From Hydractinia symbiolongicarpus (taxonomy: Eukaryota; Cnidaria; Hydrozoa; Anthoathecata; Hydractiniidae), in the NCBI RefSeq assembly GCF_029227915.1, contig NC_079875.1, forward strand, positions 23,245,001 to 23,309,000: DNA of 64,000 nucleotides, in the 5' to 3' direction. The notes below the pieces were generated by a model. The model was given only the letters and a program-made list of their open reading frames with translations. It ran no database searches and was not told the DNA's origin. Both the position numbers and the translations under genes were made by a program. Positions 1 through 13,900 of this stretch are shown one piece after another (position 1 is the first letter of the stretch; every line of letters begins with the position of its first letter).

Positions 1-246
1 TCAGAGCCAATGATAACAATGTAAAGAAAGGAAGGGAGTATTTACCTCCAGATGGTATTAGGTTTTGCATTTTTGCGTTGCTTCTTTTTGTATTCATTCT
101 GGCATACAAAACATTGTATAAGACATGGAAAAGGACTTAATTTTCTTTGTCTTTTTCACTTCAATCTTTCGTCTTCAGACTTAAATATGAAATGTTATGA
201 TTTTGTGAATGTTTGCAGTATGAGAGTTCTTTTGATTTTGCAATAG

Positions 247-3200
247 ATGGAGAATGAAATGCCAAACATCAAACTACGTATCCAGGAAACACACTATTCT
301 TTGCATAGGTTAGAAGGCCATAAAGCTTCAGCAGATTTAAGTGTCAGAGAAACAGCAGAAGACAAAGCAGGTTAGTAAAAAATTTAAAAAATGAGTCTGG
401 ACAACCTAATGAGCACTGGAATTATAAGTAGTGTTTTAAAGTTTATTTTAAAAATCGTGTTATGTGGCATGTGCATAAAAAAATAATGCAGGCATTTGTT
501 GTTAAACCATTTATATGATAAATTTTGATATAACCAACTTTTATTCAATCATAGTTTTAATCATGTAGTATTTTAGAAGTTTATTATCATGTAAATATAT
601 AATTTAGTCTTTTTGTATGAGTTTACTTGATAAAATCACTCGAGAATGCATGATGATCCTCTAAAAAATTTATATTGAAGAATGAAAATTATCTGGTGCA
701 GAAAAATCATAGTCCTAGAAATTAATCAAAATAGTGACTTTATTTTTCAGCTAATTCGAGCAATTTGGTAGAGAAGACAGAATTAATTGAAAGGTATGTA
801 TTAGTTTTCAGTGTTCAGTGGTGTTTGTAATTCAGTATTTTACTAATCATTTTCATGGTGCATTTTAATATACGAATGAAAAGACCTTGCAGGCTAAAAG
901 ATTTCAGATTCTTGTTCGTGTGTAATTTTGTTCCCTATACCTATAGGGTGATTTTCACGAAGCGAATTGAACGGCGAATTCGACGGCGAATTGTATCTGA
1001 GCATGCGCAGTTTTGTTTATTTTGATTTTGCATCAAAATATTCGCTTCGCTGAAAAGTAAAAACAGTTCCTACTTATTCGTGGCTAAAGGTTTCGCTGCT
1101 AGTTTTTGACCAATCAGAACGCGGTTAACTAATGTAAACAATGACTTTGGCGCCTAATTTATTTTGTCGTGAAAATTAAAAAGCGAATTCGCTGTCGATT
1201 TCGCCGTTCAATTCGCTTCGTGAAAACCCCCCTTAAGGTCGCTAGTAGCCTGTTACAGAACTTCTACAGTGTTGTTCCGCTATTTGAAATAAATAGGTAT
1301 TATCCCGTGGTATTATCTTAAACTTGCAAAACGTTTCATGTAGTACAAATGTCCAAAACGTGAAAATTAATACTTTAATAATACAGCACTACAGTTAACA
1401 TTCAAGAAACGAAGACGTTTTAGCATATCTATTTATTAAATATCATTGCTTGTGGTGTAGCGATATTTTTAAAATGTTTTATTATACCTGTGACATGACT
1501 AAAATCTTTACCAAGTTTGAGAAATCTAAGATTTGACCATAAAGTTGGATCCTACAAGTTTAAAAACAAAAAAAGAAATAGAAGTAGTCGAAAGAAATAG
1601 GTTAAGACTACGGTCATCGGTTTAAAATTAACAATAGGGACTAAATCAAAATGCGATTCCGTGGTATTAATTTTTAGACTAGGGTGAACACAGCAAAGTC
1701 TAAAATCATGATTAGTAGCATTGCAGCTAAGTGTGACCTTGTAGTTGGAAAGTGGCCTAGTGGAGTTTGCAGGAAAGGGGTTGGTACTAACTCAATTTTT
1801 TGTCTGACTTGCAAGCATTGGGTACATAAGAAATGCAGTAGTATTGGGGGAAGGTTAAGGGCTGACATTCAGTTTGTATTCAAGCGTTGCAAAGGTGAGA
1901 TTATAGAGAATGAAGTATTTCCAACTTCAATTATGTACAACAGTGGCTCGTTAGAGATAGTTGAGAACTTCTGTTACTTAGGTGATATGTTGGGCATTGA
2001 AGGCGGTGTTGCAAGAAGTGTTACTTGCAGGATAGGTTCTGCTTGGAAAAAGTTCAGAGAATTACTTACTTTGTTGACTAGCAGAGCCTTCTCAATTGAG
2101 TTAAAAGGTAGGTTGTATGAGGCCTGTCTAAGAAGTGTTATGTTGTACGGTAGTGAGACATGGGCAGTGAGGCTGGAAGATCTTGACCGTTTAGAAAGGA
2201 ATGATATGAGAATGGTTAGGTGGATGTGTAACACCAGTCAGAGACGAAAGAGTTCAGATGAGCTAAGAAGCAGGCTAAGTATTCGTAGAATTAAAGATGT
2301 TATCCAGATAAGAAGATTGAATTGGCTGGGACACTTGAAAAGAATGGAGGGGCATAATTGGGTAAGAAAGTGTAGAGACTTGATAGTTCCTGGGACAAAG
2401 CCCAGAGGCAGACCGAGAAAGACTTGACAGGAGGTTATAAGGACAGACTTGATACAGAGGAAGTTGAGTTTAGATCTAAAACAGTCTAGCTCAGATTGGA
2501 AGAGGTTCATTAATATACCCCGTCCAACCCATGCTGGCATGAAAACGGACAATAAGCCGAAAATGATTATGATGATGATGACTAGCAAGGGAACCCAGGG
2601 TCGAAACGCCGGGTTAAGCCACAAGTAACTGTGTTACCTGGCGTTGAACGCCTGAAAGAGCGATTAATAAGAAGTGTAAACTGTGCCACACATTTAGGTG
2701 AAGCGCTTTACTATAGTATGTCATAAATTGAGTGAGGCGCAAAACATTATGGTGTTTCCGGTGGAATATATTTTGAAAAAAATAGGCGCACAACATTATG
2801 ATCCTTCCAGTGTAATATATTTTTAAAAAAATAACTTTGCACAACTTTAGCTAAAATAAAAACACAGTTTACAACTCATTGCTCCCCTGTTATAGCAAAA
2901 ACAATTGGCCAACCTTTTTTATTTTTCAGAGAACGTTCCTGCTAAAAGTTCAAACATACTGTGGGCTGAGGGATTAGTACAGGCAAACAATGACACATAT
3001 CCATATAGGCATAATACCCTTTTCTTGAAAAAAAACTTTATCGTAACTTCGGATAAACAGAAACTCAGGAAACAGCCATCATTAACATTGGACTGAGCGG
3101 TTAATACAGGTAAACTGTGTCGTCAATGCGTTTTGGTGTAATACCCTTTTCAAAAAAACTTTATTGCAACTCCAATTTAAATAAGAACACAGGAAACATC

Positions 3201-6200
3201 CTGTCGTTGCCTTTTCCAGCTAAAAAAATCACTCAGCAATTCTATTTTGTGGAGTAAGCTTTCATGACACTAATAAAAGGTTTCGCTACCTACAAACTGC
3301 ATTTAGCATAAGAAATATTGATTAAGAATTTTGTTGTAGCTAGCCAAACTGCATTTGGCTACTTTTACTCTTCAGGCAGAAGTAGCTAGGGCTAGCTAGA
3401 AGAGAGCCACAACCCCAACATAAAAATAAATAATAATATACCAAACTTTAAAAGAATAAATAAGGCTAGCTACAGCTAGCTGGCTTCAGCAGGATGCTGC
3501 CTTGAAATTGTTTTGTTTCATATTAAAACATTAAGTCACTTCACACTTTGTCTGCATATTGTTGCATTTCTATTTGATCAATTTTTTGTTTGTTTTTATC
3601 GTTTTTACTGTTTTTACTGCTTTTTTTTATTTTTATTCTCAGACAGGACGGACATTGATAGCAGTTTTTTTGTATTTATGTATATATTTGCAAATTACTG
3701 AAGTCCTTATCCTGTATAAATATTTTTAAATAAATAAATAAATAAATAAAACATGGCTAGTAAACGTGATATTTTCATCTTAATATGTGAAAACATAGAC
3801 ACAATGAAGAGAATATCTTAAACGTTGATAGAACTGAAATTTAAACAGTTAAATAATTATACTGACCGAACCAAATATTCCTCTTTCTTCAAAAAAATTT
3901 TGATTCACAGCTTGGTGAAGAAGGCGAGTATAACAAATATGGCGTCCTTGAACTCGGTCTCTCGAAAGAAACGACTCGTACCTTAACCCCTAGAGCTCGT
4001 TAAAAACATAACTGAAACGAAAATTTGAAGAGGTATCTAGCATAGCTCATCAAATAATATTAAATTAACAGTCTATAACAATATTGTGATTAAATTCGTA
4101 ACGCAGTCTTTACTTTTTGCCAATATCACGAATATCAAGATACGCACACAGCCGGCGTATCGCTAGGTCGCGGGGTCAGGTTGGACTTTAACGTTGTGAC
4201 GTTCCGTCAATCGGTTAAAATGAAGGAGAAGGAGAAGAAGAAGAAGAAGAAAACGACCGCTCATTTAAATAAGATTTCTGATACATCCGAAATCTTAAAT
4301 AGGAAATAATCGACATTCTGTGTTTGAATTTATAATATTTTTTTTATTTGTCACAACAATGTTCATTAAGTATAACGTGAACAATCAGGTTCATATTTGA
4401 ATGAAAGCCCTGACAAATAATTCTGAAAGAATTTAAATAAAAATACTTCACTTGATACTACATGTATTTTTTCTTTCTAAGGGATATCAGTGTGGATGAC
4501 AGTAAAGATAGTGTTGCAGTCATCCAGGTGAAAATCTAAATTGGCACCTGCAGTGCACATTATTTGAATTGTGTGAATGCTAGTAGCACACTTATTTTTT
4601 TGTGTTTACTTTTTTAGCGATCTGGCTCTATGCCTACTCTAACAGGTCAGTCAGAGCTTGGCGAAGAATTTAAATTAGTCCATGGTAATGTTTTTTTTCT
4701 ACTTTTTTGTTCTTATCCATCTTTCTAAGCCCTTAGTTTAAAATTTAACGCAATTTGGTTGAACGGCGATGTGTCAACTGATCTTGACCACTATTGAATC
4801 TACGAAAATATTTTTAGGAGAAGTTACAAAAATGCGCAAAATTAGTGTGAATCAAGTAAGTCTATTATTAGCGATGTTTAACGTTTTTGTTGTTTATAAA
4901 CATAGTTGTTATATGATGTTGGCACATATTATTCCATGTTAAATGTGTTTTGTAATTAATGGTAAAAAGTAATATTAAGAGCAATGAAAATGACTTGATG
5001 TTTTTGCTGGGGAATGTTACTCTCAGTAACAACCACAATCAATATAATACCCGTATATGTCTGTCCGTCTGTCACGCAAAATAGTACCGCAAGTAGCGAG
5101 ATGTAAGCAACGGTCTACAAAGAAAGGGCGAACTCGTGGATTTTTCCACGGGCCATCGACTAGTTCCCAATATTTATACAGGATGAAGCCATTTCAGTTT
5201 TGGAAGCACTGTTATTAATGTGGGTCCTGTGTTTTGAATGTATACATTAGGTATACACCGGCTGGCCTACCCAATTTCCCTAACATGGCATGGGTTGACC
5301 TGTAGCTGTGGTAAAGACACTTGCTAAACATGCCGGTGTTGTGGACTGAACCACGGACCTCGTGACCGAAGCGAACACCATAACCACAAGGCCACGTGCT
5401 GATATGTTATTATTTAGATACATCAAAAATGGCAACATAGTGTAAGCTTTGAATACGAAACATTATTATCAGCTCCAAAGTTTTAAATAATATTTTTTGC
5501 ATACTTTTTTTTTTAAAACAGAAAGTCTGTAGTTTATATTTAAGACAGCTAATTTAGAAGTTCGTGGTCACAAGTAATTGCATTATGTTATTATTGCAAT
5601 TTAAACTTTTCGGAGTGGAGTTATGACTTAAGATCTTATGTTATTTGGTTAAATCTAAAATCTTGAAACGTGCTGCTTACATCAGTGTGACCATTTTTTA
5701 TGAAATTTAGGACGTTGTAAGCAGAGATGTAGATTATTTCATTGTGCAGGTGAGCTAGAGAATGCAACCAGCAAATTTTAAACTACACGTGTTTGGACTA
5801 CACGTGTGCAAAAGTTGCGACTTTGCAGCCAGGTGGCAGCAGAGCATTGAAGAAAACTGCCTTAACCTAAAAAATTTGTCTAGAATGTAGAACAGGCTAT
5901 TCCCAATACCCTCCAAACAAAAATGGTAGACACAAGAAGGCTAAGAAAGAAACCTTTTTTCAAACGTTTTTTTAATCACAAGCAACTACACACTTTCTGT
6001 CTCAAAAAAAAGAGTATGCAAAAAACATTATTTTAAAACTTTTGGAGCTGATAATATGTTTCGTATGCAAAGTTTACACTATATTGCCCTTTTTTGAATT
6101 TCTAACCCTCGCTATGTTACTATTTTGGCATTGTTTAGTGGGGAATCCCCACTGCTAACTTCAGCCTGCTAACACATCTGTCAATATATATCAACACATT

Positions 6201-9200
6201 TCGTCTTTGATAATATTTTAATTATCTTTTAATAATGTTATTTATTAGAAAAGTTTTAATTTGAACATATCTTATCATTGTAGTTGGTAGGGCAAAATAC
6301 ACCAAATACAAACAGTGATAGAATAAAGGATGATTTGACAAAACTTCTGAAGACAAGGTCAGAGGTAAATACATAATTCAGCAACTCAGCTTATAGCATT
6401 TTCATTTTTGAACTTTTTACTTACAGCCTAATTTTGTGAGGCAGGTTGATTCGGTGTTGGTTCAGTGGGCAGGTCAACCCGCCCACTGAGCGAACACAAA
6501 ACCTTTTGTATTATATTGAAAAATTCAACCAAGGGCATGATGTTACTGGATTGAAATAAAATGCAGGTATTTTTTTATAAAAATGGCACATCCAAGGTGT
6601 TAATGCTAAAATTGTGAATAACTTTTTTTTTGCGTGGTTAGTGCCTATTTTTGAATAACCAAATTTCTAAAAGAAATATTAACATATTTTTCTTTCGTTT
6701 TGCCTGGCAATGCGCACACTTTTGCCTTTTAAACCCAACATTGGCTCCACGAAGTGATACTATATGAACTGGGTCAATCAATCTAATCAACCTATCCTGG
6801 GCTGGGTTGAGAAAAAGAGCCAGCTTGATTAGTTTCCTTCATAGAATGATTGCGGAAAGCCACAAACGGGTCACCTTATATAATCAACGGTTCTTAATAC
6901 AAATCCAAACCAACAAAACTTCAGACAAAATATGAAAAACAACGGCGTGCAAGGTGTAAAATCTAGTTAGTAGAAAGTTACAACATTGACAGTCACAACC
7001 CAGACAGTTACGACAGCAATAATAATAATGTCAGAAATAACACATCTCAAATATGTATACATCTTATTATGTGATTATGTTGAAAACCTTCAATATTTTA
7101 ATCTGAAATGTCGAAAAGAAAGTCTTGCAACAGTAGGCACAGATCTATGAAATAAGTTCTTTATGCATTTTAAACATTGTCTTTTCCCTAAATGCTTATA
7201 CAACAATACAACTTTAACATTATCAAAAAGCCAAACTTAAATAAACACAAAACACCAAAAAACAAAAAGTTAAACTTTGAAAAATCATTTATTCGGTTGC
7301 ATACCATCCTCTCCCGCAAAAATATGCACAAAATGTAAAAATTAACCAGTTAACAAAATTTTTTTGTCTAATGATCCGTACTGACTTTACCAAACATTTT
7401 AAACTGAATTGTCGAAAAAGCAATGAGCAAGGATTAAATTTCAAATCAACAAAAATCATTATTTTGAAAACATTGTATATTTATATGGTCCTTTCTCACA
7501 AAAGTTTACAATAAATGTAGAACACAAAGGTTTATGAGGAGCAAATCAAAATATGAACAAAAATCAGTTCAATTGGCATGTTCTATAATGTCTTCACCCA
7601 TAAAATCTTCCACAAAATTGATATGAAACCCATCAAATTCAACTCAGAAAAAGCAGTCATTTAAGTGCATACAAAAGTACAACTTGGAAAGTGTAGAATA
7701 TCAAATTATTATTTTTAGTATATATACTTGCAACAGTTAAACAGTTTCAGTCTGAACATTCAGTAATTTTTTATCATCACCAAATATTTATTCCCGTAAT
7801 TACAATAATAAAAAAACAGATGGTTGCTGTAATGCCAGGCAAGGCCTCCTGTTTCGAGCTAAAAAATATTGCGCTTAGCAGGGTTAAAACTATTGCAAAC
7901 CTGTAATTGATGATGCCGGTGAATTTCAATACAGAATGGTTAAGTAAATCAATCTTGTGATTCGATGTAAACTTTATGTAATCTAACATTATAAATGTTA
8001 TTTTTGTATCTAGAATAAAAATTTACTTAACAGATTATTTAAAAATCTTTTTAACCTAACTTTATCAGTTTGCCAATTAGAATCTTTATAGTAAAATTTA
8101 CCTTTTTGTAAATCCGACCTAATAATTTAATGACCATGCAATATGTACTAAGTAAATGATAAATGGAGTTATGTTGTATGTAACCTTGTATTTTGTGATT
8201 GATCCTATTCCTTCCATCGACTTCCACAAACACCATTATTGTCATTATTTTTCATATGTATCATTTACTCAGTTTATTTCTCAACATGTTTTCTTGTTCA
8301 TTTTAGAATGACGATGGTGGAAGAGTATATGATGATGACTTTTCATCGCTGCTGGAAGTAAGTTGTGTATAAGGAATGCCAAGAACCAAGATGAAATTAA
8401 AATCTATATTTTCTCTAATGTTTAATAGAAAAAATTGATATTGTACCCTGGAAAATCAACTTGCGTAAGAAAGACTCCAAATGACCTGTTGAATTATACA
8501 TATTTGTAAATATTCCAATGAGACTTAGACTTAGATTTATTTCTATACTGATGTTTCGATTTTATCGTTAGTCGTATTTGGAGCATTTTTTTTTTTAAAT
8601 CTTAGGTATCAGAGAGGAGAAGAAAAAAAGAGCAACGAGTTGATAAACTGGAGAAAAAAGTTGAAAATAGTAGTGCTGATTGTGAAGATAAAAATGAACT
8701 TTTTCCACTTAACTCGTAAGTTGTTATGTTTTTTGTGAATAACATTCTTTTTCCAGTGAGCTGGTTATTATGTCTTAATATGTTTTTGTTTAATGTGACG
8801 TTAAGATGTAAAAAACAAAAAGAGAGACAACTATGCTTCCTTTCATTGCACTATGCACGATGTTTGCAAAAATATTTTGTTCGTATTGTATTTGAAATTA
8901 CCTCTTCAAATGGCAGTACCTTGTACAAAAAGCTGCATCGTGTACTTAAAGTTTATGTACATGGGTTGTGATACGTAAACATTCTTACGAGTTTAATTTT
9001 TTAAAAAAAACATCATTTTTTCAAAATTTATGAATAACATTAATCTAAAATACAGTACTTATTAGCATGATGTTATTTTAGAGAAACAGTATTCAGAACA
9101 CATCATTTGTCATTGTTCTTGTTACTTTTCTCTTGTCCTGTAATATCACAGTTTGCTTCTTATTTTCTCGCACACGCATTTGAGATTTAACATTTTGGTT

Positions 9201-10961
9201 TAAAACACAAATACTCAGTTCAGAAACAGATGTGTCTAGAGTCCACTTTCTTTTCATAGAACTTAAATTATCAATTTAGTTTCTTTTCAATTCAAAAACC
9301 AATAAAAAATTTAATAGATACGGGGTTTCTTCCATCTTGGCTTTTTCTATCCTTCTGACATCATTTCCATACAACACAATAGATTGCGTGTAAAGGGAAA
9401 TATTTAAGGCTGATTTCAACATATTGGCCAGCATTTTAACGTTAACTTTTGTGTCTTTAGAGATTGTAATTCTTGTGATGATCAAACAAGCGTTCTAAAT
9501 GTTAAAATACCAAACTATGTAAGTATGTTTTCTGTGTTTATTTCTTGATTCAGGTGTGTTATTATGTTTTGTATTGCAATTGTTGGAGTACTCTTTTTTT
9601 CTTTTTTCTTGTTTTTCTTGCCTTTGCGAAAAATCTTAAAATTTTTTTCAATATTCAAAAATCAGTCTGTCAAAGCATCTAAATGCAAATCACTAGCATA
9701 AATTGTAAAGCGGAGGGAACTTATCTCTGGACTGCTCTGAGCTTTGAAAAAATGTGAAACTACCATATCTTTTTTCTGCTCTGTGTAGGGTATTGCAAGA
9801 ATATGTGATGTAGCTGTATCGGATTGCATTAATGAAACCAAACTGATATTGCAAAAATATGCTGTATTATACAACGAGTTTCTAGATGAGGTTGGTTATA
9901 CTTTTGTAGCTTACTTATATTGCCTGAAACGATATCATTATGATGGACTAATGGCTAGTTTTAGAATGACAAAAGCAGGGGTAAAACACAAACTGTTCTA
10001 ACTTTTTGAAAATATAAAAGGATGTAATAAACAATTGTATGTCAAGTAACTGAAATATTACCTTTGCATTCCATCTTGTTCTAAAAACCTTTTTTTAATA
10101 TTAAAGTAATAAATCATCAGCTATACGAGATTATAAGTTATTGATTAAATTATTCTCATTATGGCATTTTTTTATCATACTTTCATGCACCACATACTAT
10201 ACCTTTAGTCTTATTAGTACGATTCTGCAAAATATTGAAAACACCTTGGAAACTCCTGGATTTTGTTTTAAAAGGAAATGGACACCCTATTTGAGATGAA
10301 ATTCATAAAACTCCGGCAAAACATTAGGCAAAGACTTACCATGCCCTATTTACCCTTTCAGATCAATAAAGAGATGGCAAAATCTTTGGATAAGCACTTA
10401 TTTGCTGACGAAGAAGTAAAAGATGTTTATGATGAATTGTCAAAAACAATGAATAAAGATCATCTTTGCTTCGATAAGGTATTTACTTGACCCAGAATAA
10501 CACTTTATTACAAAAAAAGAAACAGAAAACAGTAACGGAATCCAACGTACTGACGTAAACATATGAATTATATTTACTTGCCTACACAAACGTTGACAGC
10601 TTTTTTATCATAATGCCAAACACAGAATACAATGAATATTAATATAAACTTTTGTTATCCTTGTTACAGACTGATAACCTTGTGGTAGAGCGTTCGCTTT
10701 CAGTGCGGGAGGTCTTGTGTTCAAACCCCGGCCGAGTCATGCCAGAGACTATAAAAGTGTGAATCTGTCCTTTCTGCTTAACGTTCAGCACGAGTATAGG
10801 ATTGATATCTTAGGCGGTTGTCTAGTTGAGCGATTGCTGTGCTTCCACGGCTTTCGTAGCTCAAATGGGAGCTTTAAATGCGCTAGGACCCCCTTCGCAG
10901 GACCCTCGTTGATAGCAGTACCAATAGGAACTGAAGAGGCTATCCTGGGTAAATAATAGTA

Positions 10962-10994
<33 letters not shown>

Positions 10995-13900
10995 GGTGCT
11001 TTAAATTGCTTTACCACTTTACAGACATTTCTGCAGAAAAAAGCTATCAGGCTCATTGTTAGTCACCTTGCGTAAATATAGAGTAACTGGTGGATTAAGA
11101 TTCCCAGATCCTTAGCATACCCTTGCTTTTTTTAAAAATGTAAATGGAATGGATTTTATCGTTAGGATGCCTTTGTGGAGCCGTGTCCGCTAAATCTTTC
11201 AAGAGATTCTGTATCGTTTGTTTCTGCTATGTTGCAAGGTAAACAGCAGTCACGAGTTGCCAATGAAGATTTAAGATGTGATGCCGAACCGCCATGGGTT
11301 AATCATGTTTCTGCTGTTGATTGGAGGAACGAGTAAGTTCTGCTTTTCTTATTGGTAAGATTTTTTTTAACACAACAATTACAGAAGAGTAGGGTCGGAT
11401 GGCGTTCCTTATTGAGCAGTTGCCGAACTTAACGAAACGGGAGCTATATCTTACAGCTTGGTTAACCTTCATGTTTAAGGAGACCGACTATGGTCGTAGC
11501 AACATGTTCAACAAAGATGAAATGATCACCAGTCCAAACAATGATCAAACTTGTTTATTCTACTTTATCTTGTTTGACCAACCATTTCAAAGAAAGATTA
11601 AATAATCAAACCAAAAAATTTAAAATTATAGAAAGCAACAGTGCTAATCCGTCATTTTTATATTGAAATTTATAGACCAAGATTTGCTGGAATTGGTCGT
11701 GAAGATATTTTAAAGGTTAGTGTAAATTTTCCGAAATTTTAAAAAATGTTCACAAATTTTCATGAATTAAAATACTGCTACAACTATGAGCACCCTAAGT
11801 CCAATATGAATGGCAATGAAACAACTAGTGATTTAAAAACTGCAGCTTTGCAAGAATAGTAGAAGTGATTGAAGAAACCCATGCTAAACTATGTGTTATT
11901 CTTTAGATGGACTTAAGACGGAGGAGTCTTGCCAACCCAAATAAAAGTGCATTTTTCAATGGAAAAGATACATCATCTATTAACAAGCTTTTCAAGGAAT
12001 ATAATGCATGGCTGGCATGGTACAAAAGTACCTTAAACACAGACGATTACAGAAAGTTTCTTTCATTAAAGGTGTGTAAGTTTAAAACTAAGATTTTAAG
12101 GTGTATTTTTCTGCGCCACCACTTGCCTTTTTAAGGAATTCATTTACAGGTTTATAAAACATTAAATAATCATAATAATATTTTAAACAATAATATAATA
12201 TCAAATTATTACCAAATGGACTTGCCAAAACTTGTGCTTAATCAGCCTGAAAAAAGTTTTAATTATTTTCAGGAAAATGATTTCCTATCGCAAATTTATC
12301 ACCTGTATGATTCGGAGGATGAAGAATTAGAAGAAGAAAAAGCAAAGATATCTGTACAGATGAAAATATTGCAGTGGGTTATTATAAGCATTTATACATG
12401 TTCTTCTAACAACTCTGTGATAGGATTATATATTCAGTGGCAGCTTGCAAAGTCACTCCAAATGGCATGTTCACAAACCTTGTCGGTCCATACGAAGGAA
12501 AGAAACATATGTAGGAATGCTTGCGAATGCTTGCGAATTCTAGATTTTTACAACAAATGCCAAACCATTGTTATTTCCTGGCTGGTTAATGGTGATACTA
12601 CCTATCCTCTGCGCATTCACTTGCAGGCACTCTTCAAAGGCAACCAAATTACACTTGACCAAAGATTGTATAACAAGGCTATGAGCAGAGTCTCAGTAGG
12701 GTGGGTGTTTGGGGACATTGTAAACTTTTTTGCATTTCTCGATTTCAAGAAGAACCTAAAGATAGGGCTTGCGCTATAGCTAAAATGTATATATGTATGA
12801 GCATTACTGAGAAATGCTGATACATGTTTCTACCGATATATAACATCAAATTGCTTCCGTGTATCTTCCCTTTTCACTGTTTTTTTCTTGTACATAACGG
12901 TTCTACTTTGAGAATTTCTCTCATCAACTAGTTATCAAGTTCTGTGATCCATAGCATAGGTGTTCTAAAAAATGGACTTTATCAGATACTTTCTGACATT
13001 TGTGGTGGGGCTAGGGAAAAAATTACTTTTGCTGATCTATATCCAGAACTGTATCATCAGGAACTCAAATCATGTCCACGTTACTCAACAAATGTTGGAG
13101 ATAAGCAATACTAAAAGGAGGATTTTCACAAAAGCGTGACCACAAAAGAAGCAAATAATCTCATTATTGTGAACAGAACTACATAACCACAGAAGAGAAC
13201 AAGTGCAGCTGCATACATACAAGGTCGTCAGGTAGACGGGCCTACATCAGAATTGTTATGTGTAAGGCTTAGTGTTGCGTGCCCTTAACGCGTGTAAGGT
13301 GATTTGAGTTAAAGGATATTCGACTTATGAAAACTTTCATTATAAGTGTACCTATTTTATTCAGTTTTAATTACCATATTGTTCCGTTTTTGTCTTTGAG
13401 TTTTGTTCATTATTGTTTTTACGAGCCCTGTTTAATAGTCAGTGTATTTTTTCCACAGAATTCATAAGTTGGTATGTATGTACTTACCTGTAAACTCATG
13501 CGTGTAAGATTTGAGTGAGGGTCACTGGCACGGTACTAGTTTACCTGTAAACCCATGCGTGTGTGATTAGAGTGTAGAGTAAGGGTCATTGGCACGGTAT
13601 TAACTTACCTGTAAACCCAAGCAAGTCTGTAATTAGAGTGAGGGTCACTGGCATGGTATTAACTTATCTGTAAAAACGTGAGTGTGTGTGATTAGAGTGA
13701 GGGTCACTGGCGCGGTATTGATTTACCCGTAAACCTATGCATGTGTGATTAGAGTAAGGGTCAATGGCATGGTATTGACTTACCTGTAAACACATGTGTG
13801 TGTGTGATTAGAGTGAGGGTCACTGTGGCGGTATTAACGTACCTGTAAACCCATGCAAGTCTGTGATTAGAGTGAGGGTCACTAGCGTGGTAATAATTTA

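Noticed and set aside
7777-8245. Two minus-strand small frames (membrane-like)
   Set aside because: Isolated frames in an AT-rich intron, with no splice signals, repeats or recognisable motifs.
10676-10750. tRNA gene
   Set aside because: A and B boxes are present but there is no proper cloverleaf or acceptor stem, and a SINE body with an (AAT)n tail follows.
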